DNA of 64,000 nt from Buchnera aphidicola (Aphis craccivora). GTDB taxonomy: Bacteria > Pseudomonadota > Gammaproteobacteria > Enterobacterales > Enterobacteriaceae. This document shows, one piece after another, positions 18,595 through 27,931 of this stretch. Under the pieces are notes generated by a model. That model was not told where the DNA came from. It did not search any database and saw only the letters and a program-made list of their open reading frames with translations. Numbering within the stretch: the stretch's first letter is position 1; each line of letters opens with the position of its first letter. The translations under genes and the position numbers were made by a program. The stretch covers positions 186,001 to 250,000 of the forward strand of contig NZ_CP034897.1 of the NCBI RefSeq assembly GCF_005082145.1, given 5' to 3'.

Positions 18595-19884
18595 TTATTT
18601 ATTTAGTAAAAATTCTTTAAGTTTATTAAAATCTGGGTTTATGTTATAGGATAATAATGGTAAATTAGTTCTACATTTAATTTCATTTGGTAAATCAATA
18701 CTGTTTTTTAAAATTTTTTCAACAGTATCTTTGAATTTAGATGGATGCGCTGTTCCTAAAAATAAACCGTATTCATTTTCTTTTAGTTGATCATTTAATA
18801 ATCGATATGCGATTGCGGCGTGTGGTTCAGAAACATATCCTAGTTTAAATAGTTCTTTAATTGTTTCTTTAGTGCTATTGTCTGATACACTTCCGAATCT
18901 TAAATCATTTAAATCCCAATTATTTCTGCGAAATAATTCTTCAATTCTAGGCCAATTATTTGGTTGGCTTATATCCATAGCATTAGAAATCGTAGATATA
19001 GTTTTTTTCGGTTTCCATTTTCTATTTTTTAAAAATCTTGGAACAGTATCATTTACATTTGTGCAAGCTATGAAAGATTTGATTGGTAAACCAAGAGATT
19101 TTGCTAGTAATCCAGCTGTTAAATTTCCAAAATTTCCACATGGAACAGCTATAACTAAGTTTTTTTGTTGTTCTTCTGTAATTAATGAAAAAGCTTCAAA
19201 ATAATAACATATTTGTGCTAATAAACGACTGATATTAATAGAATTAGCGGAATTTAAACCTATTAATTCTTTTAATTTTTTATCATCAAAAGCTTTTTTA
19301 ACTAAATTTTGACAATCATCAAAACTACCATTAACTGATATAGTTGTTATATTTTCTCCTAGAGTGCAAAATAGTTTTTCTTGTAAGAGACTAATTTTTC
19401 CTTTCGGATATAAAATAATTACTCGAATATTTTTCATTTTATAAAATGCATGCGCAACTGCAGCTCCAGTGTCTCCTGAAGTTGCAGTTAAAATAGTAAA
19501 AATTTCGTTTTTTTTCTTTAAAGAAAAGATCATTTGAGCCATAAAACGGGCTCCAAAATCTTTGAATGCTAGTGTTGGACCATGAAATAATTCAAAACAA
19601 CTTATATTTTTATTAATTGAAATTTTTAATGGTTTTTTAAACGAAAATGCTTTTTTTACATGTTTATATAATGTTTTTTTAGATATTTCACTATCAATAA
19701 ATTTAGAAAGTATTTCGGCACTTCTTGTAATAAAATCCATTTTTAATATTTCTGATAATTCAAAAGGTGTAATAATTGGTATTTTTACTGGAAAAAATAG
19801 TCCTTGTTGTTCTCCTAGTCCAAGTTTAATAGCAGTTTCAAAATTAACTTGTTCGTTATGATTTTTTAAATTGTACAGTTTCAT
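18595..19884 (-). CDS. thrC: Threonine synthase
   Basis: PLP enzyme that makes threonine from O-phosphohomoserine, the last step of the pathway. The protein has 429 residues (E. coli 428). The PLP lysine is K108 in HGPTLAFKDFGARFMAQM. Other motifs are TATSGDTGAAVAHAF and VPCGNFGNLTAGLLAKSLGLP. It is the last gene of thrABC, 3 bp after thrB. Threonine is an essential amino acid for the aphid, which explains retention. Confidence 0.97.
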   Translation of the reverse strand: MKLYNLKNHNEQVNFETAIKLGLGEQQGLFFPVKIPIITPFELSEILKMDFITRSAEILSKFIDSEISKKTLYKHVKKAFSFKKPLKISINKNISCFELFHGPTLAFKDFGARFMAQMIFSLKKKNEIFTILTATSGDTGAAVAHAFYKMKNIRVIILYPKGKISLLQEKLFCTLGENITTISVNGSFDDCQNLVKKAFDDKKLKELIGLNSANSINISRLLAQICYYFEAFSLITEEQQKNLVIAVPCGNFGNLTAGLLAKSLGLPIKSFIACTNVNDTVPRFLKNRKWKPKKTISTISNAMDISQPNNWPRIEELFRRNNWDLNDLRFGSVSDNSTKETIKELFKLGYVSEPHAAIAYRLLNDQLKENEYGLFLGTAHPSKFKDTVEKILKNSIDLPNEIKCRTNLPLLSYNINPDFNKLKEFLLNK

Positions 19885-19887
19885 TTT

Positions 19888-20817
19888 TTATCCTATTTTT
19901 CGAACACCTTTTGTATCTATATAACAAATATGAACAAATCCTGTTTTGTTTTGTAAATAATTTTTTTTAAGCCATAAAGATATTTTTTTCGCTATTTTAA
20001 TGTTTTCTGAAACAGCAAAAATAGTTGGTCCTGAACCAGATATACCACAACTTATAGCTCCTAATTTTTTAATTTCTTCTTTATTTTTAAAAAAATTAGG
20101 TAATAATTTACTACGGTATGGTTCTGCGATAAATTCTTTCATACATCTTGCTGCTAAATTGGATTGTTGAGTATATGATGCATGAATAAAACTAGCTAAA
20201 TAACGACTATTTTTTACACAAATGTCTTTTGTGTATTTTTTAGGTAAAATTTTTCTTGCTTCTGCAGTAGATAATTTGACTCCTGGCCAGGCTACTATCC
20301 AAAACCAAGTTGTAAAATTAGGTATTTTTTGACTAATTATATCAGAATCTTCTAAGATTAATTGAAGACCTCCAAGATAGGATGGAGCAACATTATCGTA
20401 ATGAATACTTCCTGATATTTCTCCTTCCACTTCTCCCATAAGTAATAGTAATTCTTTTGAGTTTAATGGATTTTTAAAAATTTCATTAATTGCAACTAAA
20501 GCAGCAACTACAGAACAAGCACTAGAGCCTAATCCTGATCCAATAGGTAAGTTTTTTTCTAAAACTATAGAAACTGGGATATTTTTTTTTATTACTTTAC
20601 AAAATTTAGACCAACATTTCCAGACAATATTTTGTTCTTGATTTATAGGTAACTGATTAGAGAAGATTCCTTTATTAAGTAACTGAAAATTTTCTGATAA
20701 TTTTATTGTTATACAATCACCTAATAAATCACCATTTATTGGTTTAATAGCTGCACCTAAAATATCAAACCCAACTCCAACGTTACCAATAGAAGCTGGT
20801 GCATAAATTTTAATCAT
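19888..20817 (-). CDS. thrB: Homoserine kinase
   Basis: GHMP-family kinase that phosphorylates homoserine. I choose the ATG at 20817 (309 residues), which gives [18 protein letters not shown] to match E. coli MVKVYAPASSANMSVGFD. The GTG further up at 20832 would absorb a good ribosome-binding site (GGAG, 7 nt before this ATG). The GHMP ATP-binding motif is [19 protein letters not shown] near 85-105, and the C-terminal glycine motif is [14 protein letters not shown]. It is the middle gene of thrABC. Confidence 0.96.
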   Translation of the reverse strand: MIKIYAPASIGNVGVGFDILGAAIKPINGDLLGDCITIKLSENFQLLNKGIFSNQLPINQEQNIVWKCWSKFCKVIKKNIPVSIVLEKNLPIGSGLGSSACSVVAALVAINEIFKNPLNSKELLLLMGEVEGEISGSIHYDNVAPSYLGGLQLILEDSDIISQKIPNFTTWFWIVAWPGVKLSTAEARKILPKKYTKDICVKNSRYLASFIHASYTQQSNLAARCMKEFIAEPYRSKLLPNFFKNKEEIKKLGAISCGISGSGPTIFAVSENIKIAKKISLWLKKNYLQNKTGFVHICYIDTKGVRKIG

Positions 20818-20838
20818 TACTGTACTCCACACTGACGT

Positions 20839-23283
20839 TTATAATATTATACGTAGTAGGTCGGAAAATACTCCAGAGGCAGTAACATTGTTACCAGCAC
20901 CATATCCTCTTAATACAAGAGGAATCGGTTGATAATAATTCGTATAAAATGTCAGTGCATTTTCACCATTTTTTACTTTGTATAATGGATTATTACTATT
21001 TATTTCTTCAATCTTTACTGAACATTTTCCTCCTTTTTCTATTGTTCCAACAAAACGTAATACTTTACCTAAATCTCGTGCTTTTTTAATTCTTTCTAAA
21101 AAAGGAATGTCCATTTCTTTTAATTTATATAAAAATTCTTCAGTATTTTTACATTGTTTAAAATACTCAGGTAGTATTGGTTCAATTTTAATATCTTCTA
21201 ATTCTATTTCATATCCTACTTCTCGTGCTAAAATTAATAACTTTCTAGCCACATCTATTCCTGATAAATCATCACATGGATTTGGTTCTGTAAAACCTAA
21301 ATCTTTAGCTTTTTTAGTAGCATCTGATAATAAAATATTTTCTTCTAATTTTCCAAATATAAAAGATAGTGAACCAGATAATATTCCTTTAAAACAAATT
21401 AGATTATCACCTGTATTAAATAAATTTTGTAATGTTTGTATAACAGGAAGTCCTGCCCCAACATTAGTTTCATATAAAAATTTTTTATCTTCTTTTAATG
21501 CAGTAGTTTTAATTTCATTATAATATTTTAACGAACTAGTATTAGCTTTTTTGCTTGATGTGATAACGTGAAATCCTTTTGAAAAAAAATTAACATATTG
21601 TTTAGATAAAATTTCATCAGAAGTACAATCAATTAGAACAGAATTTAAAAAATAATTATTTTTTAATACTGTGTTTAATATTTCAAGATTAAATTTTTCT
21701 TTTGATTCTTTAAAAGCTGTTTCCCAATTTTTTAAATCAATTGAATCATCTAAAAATAATATTTTTTTAGAATTAGCGATAATACGAATTTTTATTTCTA
21801 TATTTTTTTTTGCTAGAAAATTCTTTTGTTTTAATATTTGTTTTATTAATGATTTCCCGACTCCACCTATTCCAATTAAAAAAACATTTATAGTTTTTTG
21901 ATTATGAAATAATGCATTGTGAACAATCTGCATACTTGTTAAAATTTTCTCTTTTTTAATTACTAAAGATATAGAATATTTTGAAGATCCTTGTGCAATT
22001 GCAAGAATATTGATTTTAGATTTTCCTAAAGAAGAAAAAATTTTTGAAGCAATATCGTATTTTTGAGAAATATCAAATCCAATTACAGATAATATAGATA
22101 AATTTTTAATTATATTGATATTATTTAAAAAATTTTCTTTTAATTCTATTTTAAATGATTTACTTAACAAAATAAGTATTTTTTGTGTTTCTTTTTCTAA
22201 AGTACAAAAACTAAAATTATTTTTTGATGATGATTGAGTAATTAATATAATATTAATATTTTCCTTTTCAAGTAGGTTTAATATATGAACAATGCCGTGA
22301 TTTTTTTGTTTTAATAAATCACCAGGTATTGTAAACATTACAACATCATCTATATTGGTTACACCTTTTAAAATATTTTTATTGTTACTTTTTTCACAAA
22401 TTAATGTGCCTTTGGCTTCGATATTAGAGGTGTTTTTAATAACACATGGTATGTTAAATTTCTTAAGTGGTTTAATAGTACGTGGATGTAATACTTTTGC
22501 TCCAAAATAAGACAACTCCATTGCTTCTTCATATGATATTGATTTTAATAAAAAAGTATTAGATATTTTGTTTGGATCTGAAGTAAAAACACCATCAACA
22601 TCTGTCCATATTTCGCATAATTTTGCGTTTAAACAACAAGCTAATATTGCTGCAGAATAGTCTGATCCATTACGCCCTAATAATACTAGTTCACCTTTTT
22701 TGTTTCCTGAAATAAAACCGGGCATTAAAATAATATTATTGCTATTTATAGTCATTTGACTAATTCGTTTTTTAGATTCATTAATACTAACTGTAGAATT
22801 TAAAAAACTTCCGGTAGATATAATATTTTCAATAGGATTTATAACAGTAACTTTATGGTTTCGAGATTTTAATATATTTTTCATTATACAAATTGAAAGT
22901 ATTTCTCCACGAGACATTATAATTGCTTGTATATTTTCAGGGTATGTTTTTAATGATATAAAATCGTTTATTATTTGTTTTAATTTATTAAATTCTATGT
23001 TTATTATTTTTTTGGTTTCTTCATATAAAAAGCAAGATTGTATTTTTGTAATTGTTTGTATTATTTTAATGAATATGTTTTCTGCAAATTTAATTTGGTC
23101 TAATATTTCGTTAATTTTAATATTTTTTTCAACGATGTTAACTAGATAATTAGTTATTTTAGCTGGAGCAGAAAGAACTATTGCAACTTGTTCATTATTT
23201 TTGTTTTTTTCTATAATATTAGCTACACATAAAAATTTTTCTGCATTAGCTAATGAAGTGCCACCAAATTTTAATAGTTTCAT
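20839..23283 (-). CDS. thrA: Bifunctional aspartokinase I/homoserine dehydrogenase I
   Basis: Catalyses the first and third steps of the aspartate-to-threonine route. The protein has 814 residues (E. coli 820). Aspartokinase domain about 1-295 (KFGGTS at 5-10, [27 protein letters not shown]); ACT regulatory repeats about 310-460; homoserine dehydrogenase from about 465, with Rossmann motif [18 protein letters not shown], then [27 protein letters not shown] and the Glu/Asp-containing [21 protein letters not shown] ribosome-binding site AAGGA lies 11 nt before the ATG. I see no thrL-like leader peptide, so attenuation appears lost. Confidence 0.97.
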   Translation of the reverse strand: MKLLKFGGTSLANAEKFLCVANIIEKNKNNEQVAIVLSAPAKITNYLVNIVEKNIKINEILDQIKFAENIFIKIIQTITKIQSCFLYEETKKIINIEFNKLKQIINDFISLKTYPENIQAIIMSRGEILSICIMKNILKSRNHKVTVINPIENIISTGSFLNSTVSINESKKRISQMTINSNNIILMPGFISGNKKGELVLLGRNGSDYSAAILACCLNAKLCEIWTDVDGVFTSDPNKISNTFLLKSISYEEAMELSYFGAKVLHPRTIKPLKKFNIPCVIKNTSNIEAKGTLICEKSNNKNILKGVTNIDDVVMFTIPGDLLKQKNHGIVHILNLLEKENINIILITQSSSKNNFSFCTLEKETQKILILLSKSFKIELKENFLNNINIIKNLSILSVIGFDISQKYDIASKIFSSLGKSKINILAIAQGSSKYSISLVIKKEKILTSMQIVHNALFHNQKTINVFLIGIGGVGKSLIKQILKQKNFLAKKNIEIKIRIIANSKKILFLDDSIDLKNWETAFKESKEKFNLEILNTVLKNNYFLNSVLIDCTSDEILSKQYVNFFSKGFHVITSSKKANTSSLKYYNEIKTTALKEDKKFLYETNVGAGLPVIQTLQNLFNTGDNLICFKGILSGSLSFIFGKLEENILLSDATKKAKDLGFTEPNPCDDLSGIDVARKLLILAREVGYEIELEDIKIEPILPEYFKQCKNTEEFLYKLKEMDIPFLERIKKARDLGKVLRFVGTIEKGGKCSVKIEEINSNNPLYKVKNGENALTFYTNYYQPIPLVLRGYGAGNNVTASGVFSDLLRIIL

Positions 23284-23974
23284 GTTTTATGAATCCTTAA
23301 ATTTATTTCATAAAAAATTTTTATTATTTATAATTAATTTTTTTATTAAAATATATTACCCCTACATTATATGTGAGTTTATTTATAGCAAATTAGAATA
23401 GTTATTCTACTGTGATAAGATTATAAATAGATATTAATATTTTTTATTTAATACCTTGAGAGGTAAAATTAGTAAGTGTTTAAGTTAATTTAATTATTTT
23501 ATTAGGCAGTTTTTAATAAGAATCAGATTTTTAATTGAAAATATATTTAAATTTTTTATTATTAGTATAACTTATATGTTATGAATTTTATCATAAATTT
23601 AGTTTGTCTTTTTTAAAAGTATTAGAAAAAATGATTTATTAACAATTTTTTATATTCATAAATAATTTTAAATAATAAGATTATTTATTAAGATATTTAT
23701 TTTAATATAATACAAGATACATATTTTTAAGACATATCATAAATAAAAAATAATAAAATAATATGTAGAGTATTTAATTATAATTTTTAAATACAATAAT
23801 TTTTATAACATAATGATTATTATTATTGCAATAGTTTAAAAAATAAATATTTTAATTTTTAATTAAGCGCTTAAATATTTTTTGATATTAATACTTTTTA
23901 TTTTTGATAAAGATCAATTAGATTATTTTTAGTATAATAAAACTATAATTTAAATTAAAAAATTAATTAATATT
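23284..23974. other. 691-bp intergenic spacer between divergent thrA and hpt
   Basis: No credible gene, tRNA or repeat family is visible on either strand. It contains a TATAAT for thrA (23366-23371), a short TAGAAT/ATTCTA hairpin near 23395-23410, a 12-bp palindrome TTAAGCGCTTAA at 23863-23874, an FNR-box-like TTGATAAAGATCAA at 23904-23917, and a TATAAT at 23933-23938 that may serve hpt. The rest is extremely AT-rich and looks like decayed sequence. Confidence 0.6.
23366..23371 (-). promoter_or_regulatory. Possible -10 box of the thrABC promoter
   Basis: A perfect TATAAT on the minus strand, about 83 bp before the thrA start. A TTGCTA 14 bp upstream is a poor and too closely spaced -35. No leader ORF with a run of Thr/Ile codons lies between it and thrA. 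Confidence 0.35.
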
Positions 23975-24508
23975 ATGAAACATACTATTAAAGTTATTTT
24001 TTCTGAAAAAGAATTAGATATTCGTGTTCGCGAATTAGGACGAGAAATTACTAAAAAATATAAAAATAGCACAAATAAAATGATATTAATTGCTCTATTA
24101 AGAGGTTCGTTTGTGTTTATAGCAGATTTATGTCGGAATATTAAAATCGAACATGAAGTTGATTTTATGACTACTTCTAGTTATGGACGTGGAATTATAT
24201 CTAGCGGAGATGTAAAGATTATAAAAGATTTAGATGAAGACATTTATAATAAAAATGTTTTAATCGTTGAAGATATCATTGATTCTGGAAAAACTTTAAG
24301 TAAAGTATTAGGTATTTTAAAACTTAGAAATCCAAAATCTTTATCAATTTGCACGCTTTTAGATAAACCTGAATGTCGTGAAGTTAATATTAATATTGAT
24401 TTTGTAGGTTTTTCTATACCTGATGAATTTATGGTGGGCTATGGAATAGATTATGCTCAATGTTATCGTTATTTACCATACATCGGTAAAGTAGTTTTTA
24501 AAAAATAA
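23975..24508 (+). CDS. hpt: Hypoxanthine phosphoribosyltransferase
   Basis: Salvages hypoxanthine (and guanine) with PRPP to IMP/GMP. The protein has 177 residues. The PRPP-binding loop is [14 protein letters not shown] near 98-112; the N-terminal [13 protein letters not shown] and the flexible-loop segment MTTSSYGRG are also typical. The C-terminal part [20 protein letters not shown] matches E. coli Hpt. It links to guaC (34185), which converts GMP to IMP. It converges on panC with only 11 bp between the stop codons. Confidence 0.96.
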   Translation: MKHTIKVIFSEKELDIRVRELGREITKKYKNSTNKMILIALLRGSFVFIADLCRNIKIEHEVDFMTTSSYGRGIISSGDVKIIKDLDEDIYNKNVLIVEDIIDSGKTLSKVLGILKLRNPKSLSICTLLDKPECREVNINIDFVGFSIPDEFMVGYGIDYAQCYRYLPYIGKVVFKK

Positions 24509-24519
24509 AAAATTTATTC

Positions 24520-25377
24520 TTAATTTAGTAATGTAAATTTTTTATTATCGATTAAACGAGTAGAACCTAACCAAACAGATGCAAGAATTATGTTTTTTTT
24601 ATTTTTTTCAGAAAAATCATCTAATGTTTGAGAATTATACACATTAAATATATCCACTAGAAATCCTTTTTGTATTAAAGACATCTTTGCAAGATTTATA
24701 GTTTGGTGTAATTTTTTTCCATTATTTTTTAAGATAATATTTATTGTTTTTCTTATAATTTTATATAAAAAAGATGCTTTTTGGAGCTCTATATTAGTTA
24801 AATATTTATTCCTGGAGCTAAAAGCTAATCCATTTTTTAATCGAATTGTAGGTAAACTAATTATTTTTATTGGATAGTTTAATTCTTTAACAAAAGTTTT
24901 TACTATTAATAGTTGTTGATAATCTTTTTCCCCGAAAAATGAAAAATTAGGTTGTATTAAATTAAACAATTTTCCAATGATTGTTGTTACCCCTATAAAA
25001 TGTCCAGGTCGCGATTTTCCTTCAATAATTTTAGATAATTTAGGTACTTGGATATAAGTATGCATTTTTAAACCATCGGGATAGATTTCAGAAATTTTAG
25101 GAGCAAATAAAATGTCTACTTTTTCGTTTTTTAACACCAAGCAATCTTCTATAAAAGTTTGAGGATATTTTTTTAAATCTAATAAATTATCAAATTGCAT
25201 AGGATTAACAAAAATACTTACAATAACAATATCAGCATATTTTTTTGCTAATAAAATTAATTTTATATGACCTTTATGTAAATTACCCATTGTAGGCACT
25301 AATCCCAATTTTTTTTGTTTCTTTTTTAAAAATTGAATTGTTTTATATAAAGCATCGGTGGTTTTTATTATACGCAT
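24520..25377 (-). CDS. panC: Pantothenate synthetase
   Basis: Condenses pantoate and beta-alanine with ATP to pantothenate. It has 285 residues from the ATG at 25377; an ATG two codons earlier (25383) is also possible, and both give the same protein core. ATP-binding motif VPTMGNLHKGH (HxGH type) near 30-40; FVNPMQFD; RPGHFIGVTTI; FFGEKDYQQL; and FSSRNKYL, the KMSKS-like loop. panB is just upstream (33 bp); panD, found between them in E. coli, is absent, so beta-alanine must come from elsewhere. Confidence 0.96.
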   Translation of the reverse strand: MRIIKTTDALYKTIQFLKKKQKKLGLVPTMGNLHKGHIKLILLAKKYADIVIVSIFVNPMQFDNLLDLKKYPQTFIEDCLVLKNEKVDILFAPKISEIYPDGLKMHTYIQVPKLSKIIEGKSRPGHFIGVTTIIGKLFNLIQPNFSFFGEKDYQQLLIVKTFVKELNYPIKIISLPTIRLKNGLAFSSRNKYLTNIELQKASFLYKIIRKTINIILKNNGKKLHQTINLAKMSLIQKGFLVDIFNVYNSQTLDDFSEKNKKNIILASVWLGSTRLIDNKKFTLLN

Positions 25378-25409
25378 AATCATCTTAACTTATAGAATGT
25401 TTAAATTTT

Positions 25410-26201
25410 TTAAAAACTATTTTTTTCATTAGGGAAAATACCTTTTTTAACTTCATAAATGTATGTTTTAATTGCATTTTGAATGTTTCCATTTTGCGAA
25501 AGAAAATTTTTTGTAAATTTCAGTTTTTTTCCTTCAGTAATTCCTAATAAATCTTGCATTACTAATATTTGCCCATCGGTATAATTTCCAGCTCCTATTC
25601 CAATTACTGGGATAGATAATTTTTCAGTTATTATTTTTGATAATTTTGCAGGAATACATTCTAATACTAGCATTTTAATTCCTGCATCTTCAAGTAATAA
25701 AGCTTCTTCTATTATTTTATTTGCATCTTTTTCATTTCTTCCCTGAATTTTATATCCACTTAAATAATCTATATGTTGTGGAGTAAGCCCTATATGTCCG
25801 CATACTAATATTGAATGACTTGATAATTCCCTGATGATATGAATTAAGTTTTTTCCACCTTCTATTTTGATCATATTAGCACCAGATTGAATAATTTTAG
25901 AAGTATTTTTTAACGCTTGATTTATTTGACAATAAGACATAAATGGTAAATCAGATATTAAAAAAACATTTGGAGCACCTTTTCTTACTGCTTTTGTATG
26001 ATATTCAATATTTTGAACTGTAACAGGAATTGTTGAATCATGACCTTGAAATGTCATACCAAGAGAATCTCCAACGAGTATGATTGGAATTCCTTGATTT
26101 GAAAATAACTTAGCAAAGCTAAAATCATAAGCTGTAATGGCAGCAAATTTATTTTTTTTATTTTTCCAATTCTGTAATGTGGAAATATTAATAGATTCCA
26201 T
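25410..26201 (-). CDS. panB: 3-methyl-2-oxobutanoate hydroxymethyltransferase
   Basis: First committed step of pantothenate synthesis: adds a hydroxymethyl group from methylene-tetrahydrofolate to ketoisovalerate, an intermediate of valine synthesis. The protein has 263 residues (E. coli 264). Typical segments are [50 protein letters not shown] and PVIGIGAG. It forms an operon with panC. Confidence 0.97.
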   Translation of the reverse strand: MESINISTLQNWKNKKNKFAAITAYDFSFAKLFSNQGIPIILVGDSLGMTFQGHDSTIPVTVQNIEYHTKAVRKGAPNVFLISDLPFMSYCQINQALKNTSKIIQSGANMIKIEGGKNLIHIIRELSSHSILVCGHIGLTPQHIDYLSGYKIQGRNEKDANKIIEEALLLEDAGIKMLVLECIPAKLSKIITEKLSIPVIGIGAGNYTDGQILVMQDLLGITEGKKLKFTKNFLSQNGNIQNAIKTYIYEVKKGIFPNEKNSF

Positions 26202-26302
26202 TTTTGACCTAATTTTTTTTAATAAGTTAATTTAAATATAAATCAGTTAAAAGGATACTCGAGATAATTTAATGTATCAATCGAATATCCTAATCTATAT
26301 TG

Positions 26303-26758
26303 TTAACCAGCCATTTGTTTTTCTCTAATTTCTGCTAATGTTTTACAATCAATACATAAACTTGCAGTTGGTCTGGCTTCTAAACGACGTATTCCAATTT
26401 CAATACCACAAGAATTACAATAACCAAAATCATTAGTTTTTATTTTTTTTAAAGTTAGTTCAATTTTTTTTATTAATTTTCGACTTCTATCTTGGTTCCG
26501 TAATTCTAAACTAAATTCTTCTTCTTGTGCAGCTCGATCAATTGGATCTGGAAAGTTAGTCGATTTATCTTGTATATAGAGTAGAGTGTGATTGATTTCA
26601 AATTTTAACTGATGTTTCCAAGTTTCAAGAATTTTTTTAAAATGTAACATTTGGTTTTCATTCATATATTGTTCATCTATTTTTTTTTGATAAGGTCTTA
26701 GTCCTGCTATAGAAAGAACATTTAAAGAAGATTTTTTTTTTTGTTTTTCTTTTTCCAT
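26303..26758 (-). CDS. dksA: RNA polymerase-binding transcription factor DksA
   Basis: Binds the secondary channel of RNA polymerase and, with ppGpp, modulates rRNA and amino-acid promoters; also helps resolve transcription-replication conflicts. The protein has 151 residues, the E. coli length. The coiled-coil (about 33-110) includes the tip segment [11 protein letters not shown] with its acidic residues. The C4 zinc finger follows: CNSCG and CIDC around residues 114-138. One of the few transcription regulators kept by Buchnera. Confidence 0.97.
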   Translation of the reverse strand: MEKEKQKKKSSLNVLSIAGLRPYQKKIDEQYMNENQMLHFKKILETWKHQLKFEINHTLLYIQDKSTNFPDPIDRAAQEEEFSLELRNQDRSRKLIKKIELTLKKIKTNDFGYCNSCGIEIGIRRLEARPTASLCIDCKTLAEIREKQMAG

Positions 26759-27031
26759 AGTATTTTCCTAGTAAAAAATTAATTATATAGATTTTAAAAA
26801 ATTATTTTTCTTCAGAAAAATAAGTATATATTATAAAGAATCTATAAATATTTTTATATGTAATATATTTTATTTTTTGCAAATGATTTTTTATATTGAG
26901 TACAATATTTTAAGAAGATTATTAAAATTAATTTTAACATAAACTTTAATTAAATATTTTTTATAAATTTATATATTTGTTTAAATTAATATTTACTTTG
27001 TCTATTAATTTGTCAATAAGGAAAATTTTAA

Positions 27032-27843
27032 ATGATAGAAAAAAAAATAAAAAAATTTGCTTTAGGAGTAGAATATAATGGAGAATATTATCATGGTTGG
27101 CAACGTCAAAAAAAATATCCGTCTATTCAAGAAGAAGTAGAACGATGTTTATCTAAAATTGCAAATCATAAAATTAATGTAATTTGTGCTGGTCGAACTG
27201 ATTCTGGCGTTCATAGTACAGGACAAGTTGTACATTTTGAAACTACTTCTATTAGAAGTAAATATGCTTGGACAGTGGGTGTGAATACTTATTTGTCTAA
27301 AAATATTTCAATTAAATGGGTGAAAGAAGTTCCTGATTACTTTAATGCACGTTATAGTGCGATTAAACGTACGTATCGTTATTTAATATATAATGCTCTT
27401 TGTCGTTCTAGTATTTTATATAAAAAATCAAATCATATTTACAAAAAATTAAATGTTTTAAAAATGCATTCTGAAGCGCAAAGTTTATTAGGAAATCATG
27501 ATTTTTCTTCATTTCAAGCATTAGGCTGTCAATCTTCTTCAGCTCAAAAAACAATAACGGAAATAAATGTTTATCGCATAAATAATTTAGTTGTTATTGA
27601 TATCACAGCAAATTCTTTTTTATATCATATGGTTCGAAATATAGTTGGTTCTTTAATTCAAATAAATTGTATTAACAAAGAAAATATTATGAAAGATTTA
27701 TTAAAAAAAAAAATCGAAATTATGCTGGACCTACCGCTCCAGCAAAAGGTTTATATTTGTTATATGTTCAATATCCTAAATGTTTTAACTTACCAATATT
27801 TGAAGATATTTTTTTAAAATATAATAATGATTTTCTTAAATAA
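27032..27843 (+). CDS. truA: tRNA pseudouridine synthase A (frameshifted at a poly(A) tract)
   Basis: Makes pseudouridine at positions 38-40 of tRNA anticodon arms. The catalytic Asp is D57 in [29 protein letters not shown] is also conserved. As sequenced, the frame drifts after an A11 tract (27703-27713), ends in unrelated sequence and stops at 27817. The correct C-terminus ([18 protein letters not shown], then FNLP) continues in the other frame to a TAA at 27841-27843. One extra A gives a 270-residue protein, exactly the E. coli length. The intact downstream frame suggests rescue by transcriptional slippage rather than a dead gene; a sequencing error is the alternative. Confidence 0.9.
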
Positions 27844-27931
27844 AGAATATTTTTAAAAGTTTATTTAAATTATTAAACAAAATATAATTTTTTAATATAA
27901 AATGTTTTAATTAATAAGGTTTTTAATATAT

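Noticed and set aside
20978-21523. 181-residue frame antisense to thrA
   Set aside because: Lies wholly inside the homoserine dehydrogenase domain and matches nothing recognisable.
23904-23917. TTGATAAAGATCAA, an exact FNR-box match upstream of hpt
   Set aside because: In DNA this AT-rich such a match is expected by chance about once every 100-200 kb, no Fnr is known in Buchnera, and the spacing to the nearby TATAAT is not typical.
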